The notes below the pieces were generated by a model. That model was not told where the DNA came from. It worked only from the letters and a program-made list of their open reading frames with translations, and ran no database searches. This document shows positions 34,075-44,080 of a DNA stretch of 64,000 nucleotides, piece after piece. Source of the DNA: an uncultured Allomuricauda sp. (GTDB taxonomy: Bacteria; Bacteroidota; Bacteroidia; Flavobacteriales; Flavobacteriaceae); contig NZ_CANMUU010000005.1 in the NCBI RefSeq assembly GCF_947501165.1, forward strand, positions 53,369-117,368. The letters are read 5' to 3'. Positions within the stretch are counted from its first letter, which is position 1, and every line of letters begins with the position of its first letter. Position numbers and translations under genes: made by a program.

Positions 34075-37000
34075 CTAATATTTGATTTCCAATGTAAATG
34101 AATAGGTCTTTGATGCTGGGTTGGTAAAATAGTCTACCCCAAACCCATTATCCACTCCGGTCTGGTTGGTTTGAGGGTCTACGCCTAAAATATCTGTCCA
34201 AAGCATCAGATTTCTTCCTGTTAGGGTGAATGCGATGGATGCTAGTTTTGTCTTCTCCCTAAACCGCTCCGAGTTTAAGGTATATCCAAGTGTTACCTCG
34301 CTTAAGCGGGTCCAAGAGGCATCTTGATTAATGGCAAACTCATTAATGACCGAAGAGCCAAATCCTCCCCCAACCGTGGTATAATAGGATTCGTTAAGTA
34401 GTACCGGACCGCCTCCAAAATCTCGTATATTTCCTCTAACTGGAATTCCAGCTGGATACACATTGCCTGCACGATCTACAAGTTCCTGTGTGGGAACTAC
34501 CGTATTCCCAACATCCCTATGTGTACCAAAATTTCTCATGATAAAGCGGGTACGTTCCGCAAACACACCACCTTCCGAGTGTTCTACAAGGGTATTGAAG
34601 AAAAAGCTTCGGTATTTTACGCGTAACCCAAAGCCACCTCTCCACTCAGGGTTGGGGTCGCCCAGTACACCTTGTTCAGGGTCTAGTTGTGGAAAACCGT
34701 TTTCGTCCAAATCAAAAGATTCATCAGGGTTTCTCAATGCTTTTGACCCCCATAAGGTGCCCATAGGGTATCCAACAATGGCCCGGGAACTTATGGAGTT
34801 GTTTGTGAGTGGTATCGTATTGGTTCCCAAAATAGATAGTACCTCATTTCTGTTGTTATTGAAATTTCCATAAATAGTGGCTATCAGTCCTTTGTTGTTC
34901 TTGATGAAGTCATATTCAAGGTCCAATTCCAAGCCCCTATTTTCCAAACTTGCACCATTGGCGTATATGTTGTCCGAACCTATACTTGGTGAGGTTGGCA
35001 GGGAGATTAAAATATCTTTTACGGTATTGTAGTAATATGTTCCACTTACAGAAAGTCTATTGTCGAAGAATTTGAGGTCCATCCCTGCTTCATATTCTGT
35101 TTTTATCTCTGGCCTTAGATTTGGATTGCCAAGATTATTGTTGAATCGAAAACCGCCTCCAAAATTTTCCAATTGTAACGGGTCGGAATAATCTGAGTAT
35201 GTTGGAGTTTCATAGGTGGTTTGAGCTCTGTGCGCCCTTGGTTCAACACCTACTTGGCCTACGCCCATCCTCAATTTTCCATAGCTAAACGTCAAATTAT
35301 CCTTTAAAAAGCCCAACTCTGAAAATAACCAAGACATATCTGCAGAAGGATAGAAAAAGGCACCGTTAATTGTGGAGGCACGTTCCATGGCACCCGCAGT
35401 GTTGAGGTAGAGTTGCTTTTTAAAATTGATGCTTCCGGTATAATAAAGCCGGTATTTTCGCCTTTGTGTAATAAAGTGCCTTGTAGTTTCTATTTCGGTG
35501 GAGTTTGAAAAAACTTGTGTATCTGTATCGGCGAGAAAGTTTGCTCCTTCATTATATACGGATTTTCTCAGCCTATCATTGAAATTATAGCCCAATAAAA
35601 GATTACCTCTAAAGTTTTTGTTGATTTTCAATGTTTTGGTTCTAGCGATGAAATCAAAGTTGGCAATCTTGTTGTTGATGTTGTCCAAATTGAATCTTCC
35701 AGTTCCCCTGCCGGCCGTATGAACCGGAAAGAAATACCTCCGCTCATCAAAATAGGTGTCATAGCTTCCCCTTATCTTGAATCGTAACCAAGAATTATAG
35801 CGGTAATCAAAATCTGCTGAAGCAATTACCCTATCGACCTGGTTGGGACTTTGTTGTCTGTATAGGGTCCATAACGGGTTGTTATATCCAGGATTTGTTA
35901 AGGCTCCTATCGGATTTCTGTAGGAACGATGTCTGTTTGCCCTTGTGTCTCCATCCGCAGTGGTATAGGTACCGGTATAACCAGAAATATCAAAATCGGG
36001 TGCTCCTCTCAATAGCCCAAGTAGCAGACCTGCCGTATTGGAGTTTTGTTGAATCCTTAGCGACTTTGTATTGGTATACCTGAACCGAGAACGGACACTC
36101 AATTTATCGTTGAACACATACTTGCCACTGAAACCAACATTGATTCTTCTATAATTGCTTTCTCGGATAACACCCTCTTGGTTCAATGCCCCAACACTAA
36201 AACGATATCTTCCGTGTTCGTTGGCGTTGTTGATGCTCAAGTAGTGCTTTTGCGAAAAGGCTTCTTGAAAAACCTTGTCGAAGTTACTTTCCGTGAAGGT
36301 TTGCCTAGAGTTTTTAGTTTGAATCAATAGCCACTCCCTACCATTTTGATCGGTAAAAAAACCTTCTTCGTTTTTTGGAAAAAATATGTCAGCAGTGCCT
36401 GAGCGCGAAGATATTCTATCTCCCCAAGATTGGCTGCTCTGAAAATCATTGCTATAAACACCATTGTTGCCCTGCCCATATCTGGTCTGTACAGGATGAA
36501 AGTTATTTATCTTGTCCACGTAGATAGTCGTTTCATATTCTATGTTCAGCTTGCCTGTGTCCCTTCCTCTTTTGGTGGTGATTACGATAACGCCGTTTGC
36601 AGCTTCCGAACCCCAGATTGCTGCCGCCGATGCTCCTTTTAAAATATCGATGGATTCCACATCGTCTTCATTGATATCATTAAGGCGTGATTGTTGCGAG
36701 GTTCCACCATCTGGGTCACTGTTGCCCGAAAGGTTGTCGTTACTTATAGGTACACCATCCAAAATGATTAAGGGTTGCGTGCTACCAGATATGGTGTTCG
36801 CACCACGTATTTGAATTATAGCACCTGCACCGGGGTCACCATTGGAGCGTGCAATTCTAACGCCAGATGCCTTTGCTTGTAATGCATTAATAATATTTAC
36901 CTCTCCTGATGTTGCCAAGTCCTCGGCCTTTACAGAAGAAACGGTTGCCCCAAAAGTTTTTTTGTCAACTTCAATACCCAGTGCATTAACGACAACTTCG

Positions 37001-37299
37001 TCCAGAGCCTGTGCATCTTCCTTTAATGTTACGTTGATAAGAACTTTGTCGCCCACGATAACTTCTTGATCAACATATCCCAAGAAACTGAATACCAATA
37101 CCGCATCATTGTTTGGTACTTCTATGGAATATTTACCGTCAAAATCGGAAACAACGCCAGTGGTCTTTCCCTTTATTAATATTGTTGCTCCTGGTAGGGT
37201 ATCAAAATCATCGGTTACAGTACCGGTAACTGTTTTTTGTGCACAAATAGTAGTTGATACCAATAGTACTATTAGGAAGGATAATTTTTTGATTAACAT
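34075..37299 (-). CDS. SusC/RagA-type TonB-dependent outer-membrane transporter
   Basis: A 1074-residue protein: signal peptide (1-20, ending TICAQ), a carboxypeptidase-D-like domain (22-95, GTVTDDFDTLPGATI to FSFLGYVDQE), a TonB plug (about 105-240, with IQIRGANTISGSTQPLIILDG and IDILKGASAAAIWGSEAANGVI), then a beta barrel ending in FTLEIKY. It imports ligands with energy from TonB-ExbBD. It pairs with the SusD-like gene. The N-terminal domain shows no sigma/anti-sigma signalling extension. Confidence 0.95.
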   Translation of the reverse strand: MLIKKLSFLIVLLVSTTICAQKTVTGTVTDDFDTLPGATILIKGKTTGVVSDFDGKYSIEVPNNDAVLVFSFLGYVDQEVIVGDKVLINVTLKEDAQALDEVVVNALGIEVDKKTFGATVSSVKAEDLATSGEVNIINALQAKASGVRIARSNGDPGAGAIIQIRGANTISGSTQPLIILDGVPISNDNLSGNSDPDGGTSQQSRLNDINEDDVESIDILKGASAAAIWGSEAANGVIVITTKRGRDTGKLNIEYETTIYVDKINNFHPVQTRYGQGNNGVYSNDFQSSQSWGDRISSRSGTADIFFPKNEEGFFTDQNGREWLLIQTKNSRQTFTESNFDKVFQEAFSQKHYLSINNANEHGRYRFSVGALNQEGVIRESNYRRINVGFSGKYVFNDKLSVRSRFRYTNTKSLRIQQNSNTAGLLLGLLRGAPDFDISGYTGTYTTADGDTRANRHRSYRNPIGALTNPGYNNPLWTLYRQQSPNQVDRVIASADFDYRYNSWLRFKIRGSYDTYFDERRYFFPVHTAGRGTGRFNLDNINNKIANFDFIARTKTLKINKNFRGNLLLGYNFNDRLRKSVYNEGANFLADTDTQVFSNSTEIETTRHFITQRRKYRLYYTGSINFKKQLYLNTAGAMERASTINGAFFYPSADMSWLFSELGFLKDNLTFSYGKLRMGVGQVGVEPRAHRAQTTYETPTYSDYSDPLQLENFGGGFRFNNNLGNPNLRPEIKTEYEAGMDLKFFDNRLSVSGTYYYNTVKDILISLPTSPSIGSDNIYANGASLENRGLELDLEYDFIKNNKGLIATIYGNFNNNRNEVLSILGTNTIPLTNNSISSRAIVGYPMGTLWGSKALRNPDESFDLDENGFPQLDPEQGVLGDPNPEWRGGFGLRVKYRSFFFNTLVEHSEGGVFAERTRFIMRNFGTHRDVGNTVVPTQELVDRAGNVYPAGIPVRGNIRDFGGGPVLLNESYYTTVGGGFGSSVINEFAINQDASWTRLSEVTLGYTLNSERFREKTKLASIAFTLTGRNLMLWTDILGVDPQTNQTGVDNGFGVDYFTNPASKTYSFTLEIKY

Positions 37300-37382
37300 A
37301 ATTATTGTGTAGGTTTTGGTTAGATATTGGGGTCATGGGTTTGTTGTTCAGTGAATTATTATTGTGGTTAATTGAAGATTTA

Positions 37383-38654
37383 TTATTCGATACGTTCCAT
37401 TAAAATTCGCATCATTTGTTTGGCAGAAACTGTTCCAACGAGCTCTATTTTTTCTTTAGGTGTGGAATCCCCTATTTCATAGGTAATCCCAACGGCATCG
37501 TGTCCATATAGAAACCATCCTTTTGAGTTGGGCGTTCTACTATCGTTACTTTTTTCGTTTACTTTATAATTGGGGATATGTTTTTCCAAGGCTTTAAACC
37601 AGTCTCCCACAAAATTGGGCATAGTCGTTCTGGCTCTTGTTTTATTCGTATAGAAAACATCCTTATATGTGGAATGGAAATCGAGTCCCAGTATGATTTT
37701 TCCACCACTTTCATCAGCTGCTTTGGTAATAAAGTTTGATACGTTTCTGGTTTCCGGTTGGTTGTACATAGACCAATCCCTATTCAGGTCTACACCTCCG
37801 CCATTATGTCTCCAGTTTCCCATATCCACTCCATCCGGATTTATAATAGGAAATGCCAATACCCTATAATTTTCCAAAAACTTGTTGGAGAGCTCTGATT
37901 CGCTCAATATGGTTTCCATAAAAAATTGATAGGCAAAAAAACCGGTTACTTCGGGTGGATGCTGACGCGTCATTAATACAACTATCGGTTTTTCATCTTT
38001 TTCTCCCTTATAAATATCCAATACGGGGATATTCCTTCTAAACTTGGATCTCCCTGCAGATAACAGCCGTGCATATTCTTTGCCTTCAATAAGGGATGCT
38101 ATCCATTTCTCCGTATCTTTTGAGGTAATGAGCTCTTGAGCCGATATCAACATGGGAGTTTTGTCAATATCCAGTCGGACCAGGGCACCATTGCCCTTTT
38201 TTACGACATCCTTTTTCTTCAATTTCGTCCAACCACCGCTCACGGTCTTAATTTTTGGGCGATACCTATGCTTATATCCCAAAGGGTATTCAAACTTCAG
38301 ATAGATTTCCTTCTTTTCATCCGCCCAGATTACGAAAGCATAAAAAGCACTATTGTTGATAGGTGTATTTTCTGGATTGATAGCGACAGATATTGTACTA
38401 TCGTTAAGTTTTTCAAAACCATTTAAACGTGCCCCTTGAAATTCATTGCTTGCAAATACGCCTATATCCTCTAGTTTGAATGTTTGTTTCTCTTGAAAGT
38501 TTATGGTTACGGAGGTCGTATTCAGTACCCATGGAAAATATACTTTCTTTGATTCCGACTGTGCAACTATTTCTGATGGATAGCAGAATACCAAAAACTG
38601 CAAAAAGAGTAAAGAAACTATTCTTTTAACGTAATGAACGATTGGGAAATTCAT
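37383..38654 (-). CDS. exported M14-family zinc carboxypeptidase
   Basis: A 423-residue protein with a signal peptide ending near EIVAQ. A beta-rich N-terminal part (about 35-150) precedes the M14 domain. Zinc ligands are H232 and E235 (RQHPPE) and H327 (DFHSTY); substrate-binding N291-R292 (DLNRDW); catalytic E393 (TYEIGD). It is the first gene of the SusCD locus and would trim peptides in the periplasm or at the surface. The gap to the transporter gene is 83 bases. Confidence 0.9.
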   Translation of the reverse strand: MNFPIVHYVKRIVSLLFLQFLVFCYPSEIVAQSESKKVYFPWVLNTTSVTINFQEKQTFKLEDIGVFASNEFQGARLNGFEKLNDSTISVAINPENTPINNSAFYAFVIWADEKKEIYLKFEYPLGYKHRYRPKIKTVSGGWTKLKKKDVVKKGNGALVRLDIDKTPMLISAQELITSKDTEKWIASLIEGKEYARLLSAGRSKFRRNIPVLDIYKGEKDEKPIVVLMTRQHPPEVTGFFAYQFFMETILSESELSNKFLENYRVLAFPIINPDGVDMGNWRHNGGGVDLNRDWSMYNQPETRNVSNFITKAADESGGKIILGLDFHSTYKDVFYTNKTRARTTMPNFVGDWFKALEKHIPNYKVNEKSNDSRTPNSKGWFLYGHDAVGITYEIGDSTPKEKIELVGTVSAKQMMRILMERIE

Positions 38655-38941
38655 TGTTCTGCTTTATTGGCTGTTTGGTTCTAAGCTGAAACTGCATCCT
38701 ATATACAGTGTCATTTTAAAGCTGAACATTGACTGCATTTCTATGTGAAGAGGTTGTACTCGAAATGCTAAAACGTTAATATGGGAGAAGCTAAACTACG
38801 AAAAAAACTTTCTTTTTGGAAATGTAACCCGCAACAAGTAATTTTCCACATGTTGAAAAATATCAATTTCAACTTTACCCATGTAGCTCGCCCCATCTTA
38901 CGTGGAATATCAATTTATTATTTTGCACAATACCCAAATCG
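38655..38941. promoter_or_regulatory. divergent intergenic region between the SusCD locus and DUF2851
   Basis: 287 bases with no credible gene. The plus strand has a near-consensus -7 box TTATTTTG at 38918-38925, 16 bases before the DUF2851 ATG. No TAnnTTTG box was found for the minus-strand peptidase operon, so its promoter may depend on an alternative sigma factor. An apparent plus-strand ORF at 38781-39041 has no family pattern and overlaps DUF2851, so it is left out. Confidence 0.4.
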
Positions 38942-40228
38942 ATGCGAGAAGACCTACTATATTTTATTTGGAGGAATAATAAACTCCAAACCAAAAATTT
39001 ACTTACAACTGATAACCAAACACTTAAAATCCAAGGTATAGGTACTTTAAACAGGCTTTCAGGTCCTGACTTTTTCAACGCCAAAATTTACATTGAGAAC
39101 CAACTTTGGGCTGGAAATGTGGAAATGCATGTTAAATCTTCAGATTGGTATACGCATCATCACGAAACTGATTCGAATTACGACAATGTCATACTTCATG
39201 TGGTTTGGGAGGATGATGTTGTTGTTTACAGGAAAGATGGTTCCAAAATTCCAACGTTGGAATTAAAAAACCTTATTCCCGAGGAACTCCTAGTATCATA
39301 TCGAACATTGATGGATACTTCGAAGATCAAGTTCATCAATTGTGAGAGAAGTATCGCAACTATAGCTCCTATCATTTGGAAAAGTTGGGAGGAACGGCTT
39401 TACTTTGAACGCCTTGAGCAAAAATCAAAACAAATTGGAGCCCTTTTACAAAAGTCCAACAACAACTGGGAGGCTGTTTTATTCTCACTTCTTTGTAAAA
39501 GTTTTGGAACAAAAATCAATGGCTCATTCCTTTTGAATCGCGCTTTAAAATTGGATTTTTCAATTGTACGTAAAACCAGCGCAAATCTTCTTCAATTGGA
39601 AAGTCTTCTTTTTGGCCATTTTGGGCTTTTGGAGGTTGAAGATTGCATGGATAGGTATTACCTCGAATTGAAAAAGGAGTATGGTTATCTCACTCAGAAG
39701 TTTGAATTGGAAGTTCCAGAAGAAAAACCTGCTTTTTTTGGTATGCGCCCAATTAATTTTCCTACCCTCAGAATTTCTCAACTGGCAAACCTTTACCATA
39801 ATAACACAAACATATTTCAAGCATTGATGGCAATTGAATGCTTGGAGGATTATTATAAAATGTTTCAAGTATTCACAAGTCAGTATTGGCAAGATCATTT
39901 CACATTTGGAAAGTGTAGCAAGAAAAGCAAGAAACAATTGTCCAAAGCCTTTATTGACTTACTACTTATCAATACTGTGATTCCATTAAAATTTAGTTAT
40001 GCCCAAAGTATGGGAAACCAATGGAATGAGGAGTTGGTAGATTTGATTTCAAAGATTAAAAGTGAATCAAACACAATAGTTGAAGGTTTTAATAATCTAA
40101 AAGTTCAATCGGAAAATGCTTTGGAAAGTCAGTCGAAAATACAATTGTATACCGCATATTGCTCTCAAAAAAAGTGCTTGCATTGTGCCGTTGGAGTGAA
40201 TTTATTGAACAGAAATGTATACTTTTAG
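38942..40228 (+). CDS. DUF2851-family protein
   Basis: A 428-residue protein matching the DUF2851 pattern of Bacteroidota: MREDLLYFIWRNNKL, LSGPDFFNAKIYIE, GNVEMHVKSSDW and a C-terminal CSQKKCLHCAVG with three Cys that could bind a metal. The order PDF then GNVEMHVKSSDW resembles a nuclease-type PD...ExK signature (PD-(D/E)xK-like), but Met-His replaces the usual spacing, so function is open. No signal peptide. It is followed by a short PspC gene 2 bases later. Confidence 0.8.
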   Translation: MREDLLYFIWRNNKLQTKNLLTTDNQTLKIQGIGTLNRLSGPDFFNAKIYIENQLWAGNVEMHVKSSDWYTHHHETDSNYDNVILHVVWEDDVVVYRKDGSKIPTLELKNLIPEELLVSYRTLMDTSKIKFINCERSIATIAPIIWKSWEERLYFERLEQKSKQIGALLQKSNNNWEAVLFSLLCKSFGTKINGSFLLNRALKLDFSIVRKTSANLLQLESLLFGHFGLLEVEDCMDRYYLELKKEYGYLTQKFELEVPEEKPAFFGMRPINFPTLRISQLANLYHNNTNIFQALMAIECLEDYYKMFQVFTSQYWQDHFTFGKCSKKSKKQLSKAFIDLLLINTVIPLKFSYAQSMGNQWNEELVDLISKIKSESNTIVEGFNNLKVQSENALESQSKIQLYTAYCSQKKCLHCAVGVNLLNRNVYF

Positions 40229-40230
40229 CC

Positions 40231-40458
40231 ATGTCTTTTTTTTACAACCTTTTGTATTACTTTCAAAAAAGAGGCTTTGAGGTATGCCGTCGGATCGCAG
40301 AGCGAATTGGCATTCGGGCCCGAGTGGTGCGAATTACTTTCATCTATTTAACTTTTGCGACTTTGGGGTTTGGTTTTGCCTTGTATCTTTTCATGGCATT
40401 TTGGTTAAAAATCAAAGACCTCGTGTATACCAAAAGAACATCAGTTTTTGATTTATAG
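40231..40458 (+). CDS. PspC-domain small membrane protein
   Basis: A 75-residue protein with the PspC pattern: an N-terminal amphipathic part, RRIAERIGIRARVVRITFIY (about 20-39), then a hydrophobic helix (LTFATLGFGFALYLFMAFWL). PspC-family proteins sit in the inner membrane and relate to envelope stress. Start MSFFYNLLYYF at 40231 is 2 bases after the DUF2851 stop; a longer frame would overlap that gene. The K+ channel gene begins 3 bases later, so this looks like one operon. Confidence 0.85.
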   Translation: MSFFYNLLYYFQKRGFEVCRRIAERIGIRARVVRITFIYLTFATLGFGFALYLFMAFWLKIKDLVYTKRTSVFDL

Positions 40459-40461
40459 TGT

Positions 40462-41469
40462 ATGGTAAGATTGTTCCGTTCCAAAATTGTGTTGGCTCTT
40501 TTCCTAATGATTCTTGTTTTGGTGATTGGAGTCGTTGGGTACAAGTTGTTTTCGGATTTTACATGGATTGAAGCTATCTATATGACCATTATAACCGTCA
40601 CCACGGTTGGTTTTTCTGAAGTGCGACCTTTGGACGAAGAAGCGAAGATTTTTACAGTATTTTTAATCGTTACCAGTGTTTTTATTTTCGGATATGCCAT
40701 ATCGGTGGTGACCGAATACTTGTTGGGAAGAAACTCACTTCAAATATTAAAAAAGAAAAAAGTGAAAAAAAAGATTGAAGCCCTTTCGGACCATATTGTG
40801 GTCTGCGGATTTGGAAGGAACGGAATGCAGGCCGCCGATAGGTTGAAGGCCTACAAAAAACCCTTTGTGGTAATCGAAAAGAACAGAGAGATTATAGAAC
40901 GGCATGAAGACGAAATTCTTTTTATAGAGGGAGATGCCAATGAAGATGAGGTACTAATGAATGCTGGTATTGAACGTGCTCAGTACCTTATTACCACATT
41001 GCCCGATGATGCAGAGAATTTATTCATTGTCCTCTCCGCAAGACAGCTTAACAAAGATTTGTTTATTATAAGTAGGGCTTCTCAGGTGACTTCTTTGACC
41101 AAATTACAGCTTGCCGGAGCAGATAAAGTAATCATGCCCGATAAAATAGGAGGGGATCATATGGCTTCCCTGGTAGTCATGCCCGACCTTATTACATTTA
41201 TCAATCAACTGTCCATAGAAGGGGAGAATACCACTAACTTGGAAGAGGTTGAAATAGAAGATTTGACGACTCAAGTAGACTGTAACTCCATTAAGGATTT
41301 GGATTTAAGGAGAAAAACTGGCTGCACTATTATTGGGTACATTGATCCTAAGGGAAATTACATCATTAATCCAGAAGCGGATTTAGTTTTGGAACCCAAG
41401 GGAAAGGTCATTGTTTTAGGTAGGGCAGAGCAAATAAAAAAGCTCAACCAAATGTTCAGCATAGGCTAG
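40462..41469 (+). CDS. two-helix potassium channel with RCK (TrkA) domains
   Basis: A 335-residue channel: two transmembrane helices (about 8-27 and 65-87) flanking a pore loop with selectivity filter TVGFS at 48-52, with Ser instead of the usual Gly or Tyr positions of TVGYG. A TrkA-N domain from about 110 has GFGRNG (116-121, NAD/nucleotide fold), and a TrkA-C domain follows around 250-330. It resembles MthK/Kch-type K+ channels gated by ligands. Confidence 0.9.
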   Translation: MVRLFRSKIVLALFLMILVLVIGVVGYKLFSDFTWIEAIYMTIITVTTVGFSEVRPLDEEAKIFTVFLIVTSVFIFGYAISVVTEYLLGRNSLQILKKKKVKKKIEALSDHIVVCGFGRNGMQAADRLKAYKKPFVVIEKNREIIERHEDEILFIEGDANEDEVLMNAGIERAQYLITTLPDDAENLFIVLSARQLNKDLFIISRASQVTSLTKLQLAGADKVIMPDKIGGDHMASLVVMPDLITFINQLSIEGENTTNLEEVEIEDLTTQVDCNSIKDLDLRRKTGCTIIGYIDPKGNYIINPEADLVLEPKGKVIVLGRAEQIKKLNQMFSIG

Positions 41470-41556
41470 TTTAACAACCCCATTATTTGATTCCGAAGTT
41501 TTTTTTTAGGATATTGCCCACTTTACATCAATTTAACATACCAAACTTTTCAAATT

Positions 41557-43170
41557 ATGAAGTATAGACTTCTAACGATTTTTACCCTATTGTTACCCGT
41601 ATTAACATTTGCCCAGGAAAAAGGACTGGATGAAAGAGTCAATGACGCTTTTATGCCCTTTGCATCTTGGTGGGAAGGTTTTGTCTTAACCTCTATCCCA
41701 ATAGGAGAATATAATATGCCTATAGTTCTAATTTTACTTATCCTTGGAGCTACTTTTTTTACAATAGCTTTTAAATTTCCAAACATTACAAAGTTTCCCC
41801 TCGCTATTAATACCGTAAGAGGGAAATATGATGAATTGGACCATCACAGTATTGAAAAAACAGAGCTCAACGTTGTCGATGGGGATTTGCCCCATACCAT
41901 TAAGGATGAGAGTAAGGAAGGAGAGGTTAGCCACTTTCAAGCACTGGCCACGGCGGTCTCAGGTACTGTGGGACTGGGAAACATTGCTGGTGTTGCCGTA
42001 GCAATTGCGCTGGGAGGACCTGGAGCTACTTTTTGGATGATAGTTTGTGGGCTTATAGGTATGTCCACGAAATTTGTGGAATGTACCCTTGGTGTAAAGT
42101 ATAGAGATGTGGGCGCGGACGGAACAGTGTATGGAGGTCCTATGTATTACCTTTCCAAGGGACTTAAAGAACAAGGTGCAAAGGGTCTTGGAAAAGTTCT
42201 CGCAGTCATTTTTGCTATACTTTGTGTAGGAGCATCATTTGGTGGTGGAAATGCCTTCCAATCCAATCAAGCAGCAGTTCAACTTTCCACCATGTTGAGC
42301 CTTGAAGGAGGTGCAACGGGTGTAGTTATAGGAATTGTTCTAGCTATCCTTGTAGGTATAGTGATTATTGGAGGAATAAAGAAAATTGCCAGCGTCACCG
42401 AAAAGATAGTTCCATTTATGGCCGGGGTTTATGTACTGGCTTCTTTGATAATTATTTTCTCGAACATACAATACATCGGTGATGCCTTTGGGATGATTTT
42501 TGCTGGAGCCTTTACTCCTGCTGCGGGCTTAGGAGGTGTATTGGGGGTAATCATTGTAGGTTTCCAGCGTGCAGCATTTTCTAATGAGGCCGGTGCAGGG
42601 TCTGCTGCTATTGCTCATTCTGCTGTTAAAACTAAATATCCCGCCAGTGAGGGTGTTGTTGCCCTTTTAGAGCCTTTTATAGATACCGTGGTCATTTGTA
42701 CCATGACAGCTTTGGTCATTATTTTCTTCAATATGGATGCCGGAGCTTTTGATTATGGAAATGCCGTTGGTAGTACAGTATTGCTTAATGAATCAGGAGC
42801 ATATGTAGGGGGAGTGGATTTGACTTCCATGGCTTACGATTCCGTAATACCTGGATTTAGATATGTATTAACCATTGCGATTATCCTCTTTGCATTTTCC
42901 ACAATGATTTCTTGGTCCTACTATGGATTGCAGTCTTGGAAATTCCTTTTTGGTAGGGGAAAAACAGCAGATATTGTCTATAAGGTACTTTTCTTACTGT
43001 TTGTGGTTATAGGTGCCGCAGCCACTTTAGATGCGGTTATTAAGTTCTCTGATGCTATGATTTTGGCATTGGTATTCCCGAATATGATTGGTTTGTTGTT
43101 CTTGTTCCCAAAAGTTCGCGAAGAAATGAACAAGTATGTTTCCGATATTAAAAAGTTTGTAAAAAGCTAA
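41557..43170 (+). CDS. sodium:alanine (AGCS) symporter
   Basis: A 537-residue transporter of the alanine or glycine:cation symporter family. Family motifs: FQALATAVSGTVGLGNIAGVAVAI near 127-151, FSNEAGAGSAAIAHSAVKT near 344-362, and a series of hydrophobic helices. The first 20 residues look like a cleavable signal (LLPVLTFAQ), with about 35 residues before the first transport helix. It imports neutral amino acids, including possibly D-alanine, with Na+. Confidence 0.93.
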   Translation: MKYRLLTIFTLLLPVLTFAQEKGLDERVNDAFMPFASWWEGFVLTSIPIGEYNMPIVLILLILGATFFTIAFKFPNITKFPLAINTVRGKYDELDHHSIEKTELNVVDGDLPHTIKDESKEGEVSHFQALATAVSGTVGLGNIAGVAVAIALGGPGATFWMIVCGLIGMSTKFVECTLGVKYRDVGADGTVYGGPMYYLSKGLKEQGAKGLGKVLAVIFAILCVGASFGGGNAFQSNQAAVQLSTMLSLEGGATGVVIGIVLAILVGIVIIGGIKKIASVTEKIVPFMAGVYVLASLIIIFSNIQYIGDAFGMIFAGAFTPAAGLGGVLGVIIVGFQRAAFSNEAGAGSAAIAHSAVKTKYPASEGVVALLEPFIDTVVICTMTALVIIFFNMDAGAFDYGNAVGSTVLLNESGAYVGGVDLTSMAYDSVIPGFRYVLTIAIILFAFSTMISWSYYGLQSWKFLFGRGKTADIVYKVLFLLFVVIGAAATLDAVIKFSDAMILALVFPNMIGLLFLFPKVREEMNKYVSDIKKFVKS

Positions 43171-43181
43171 CACTCTTTTTT

Positions 43182-44072
43182 TTGAAAAGTTTTAAATCCC
43201 ATTTCCGGTTCACCAAGCAAGAACGAAATGGGATTTTCTTTTTGGTACTGTTAATTGTACTTCTTCAGATGTCTTTTTTTTTGATAAGTACGCATACACT
43301 TAATAAGGGTGAAGAGGTTATCGTTGATGTTATGGCACAACAACAGATAGATAGCTTGAAGCAAATAGCTTTAGCTGATGAAGGTCGAGAAATATATCTT
43401 TTCAATCCAAATTTCATTACTGATTATAAAGGGTACACTTTGGGAATGTCGCCCAAGGAAATTGACCGATTGATAATTTTTAGGGAAACAGGAAAATATG
43501 TGAACTCAGTTTCAGAGTTTCAACAGGTAACCCAAATCTCGGACTCATTACTCTCTTCTATTTCTCCTTATTTCAAGTTTCCAGAATGGACTCAAAAGAG
43601 AAGTAAAGCAAATGTATCCGGAGTTAGTGATTCAAATCAAAAAAACCAACCCATTGCCACAAACAAAATCATTGATTTGAACAAAGCAACAGCGGAAGAA
43701 CTAACAAGGATTTACGGAATAGGGGAAAAGCTTTCTGCACGGATTGTAAAATTCCGGGATAGGTTAGGGGGGTTTTTGGTAAATGAACAGTTGTACGATG
43801 TGTATGGATTGGAAACTAAAATAGCAGATAAGACCTTGAAACAGTTTCAAGTATTAAGCCCACCAAGCATAACAAAGCTCAAGGTAAACTCAGCTTCTAT
43901 CGATGAACTGGCTAGTTTGGTTTATATCTCAAAAAAGCTGGCTAATCAAATAGTGGCATACCGAAATGAAAATGGACCGTTTGAAACCCTACAAGACTTG
44001 GGTTCGGTTCCTGATTTTCCTATCACAAAGATTGATAGAATTGGGCTATATTTGTCCTTGTCAAACGACTAG
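43182..44072 (+). CDS. ComEA-like helix-hairpin-helix protein
   Basis: A 296-residue membrane protein: one N-terminal transmembrane helix (about 18-38), then two regions of helix-hairpin-helix repeats (about 78-120 with LGMSPKEIDRLIIFRETGKY; 163-200 with DLNKATAEELTRIYGIGEKLSARIVKFRD; 238-285 with SASIDELASLVYISKKLANQIVAYRNENGPF). Such repeats bind DNA backbones without sequence preference. The start is TTG at 43182 (MKSFKSHFRFTKQERNG). It may be a DNA-uptake or DNA-tethering protein of the ComEA family. Confidence 0.88.
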   Translation: MKSFKSHFRFTKQERNGIFFLVLLIVLLQMSFFLISTHTLNKGEEVIVDVMAQQQIDSLKQIALADEGREIYLFNPNFITDYKGYTLGMSPKEIDRLIIFRETGKYVNSVSEFQQVTQISDSLLSSISPYFKFPEWTQKRSKANVSGVSDSNQKNQPIATNKIIDLNKATAEELTRIYGIGEKLSARIVKFRDRLGGFLVNEQLYDVYGLETKIADKTLKQFQVLSPPSITKLKVNSASIDELASLVYISKKLANQIVAYRNENGPFETLQDLGSVPDFPITKIDRIGLYLSLSND

Positions 44073-44080
44073 ATTTTGCT

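Noticed and set aside
38781..39041. plus-strand open frame before and inside DUF2851
   Set aside because: No recognisable domain, overlaps the DUF2851 start by 100 bases in another frame, and no promoter of its own.
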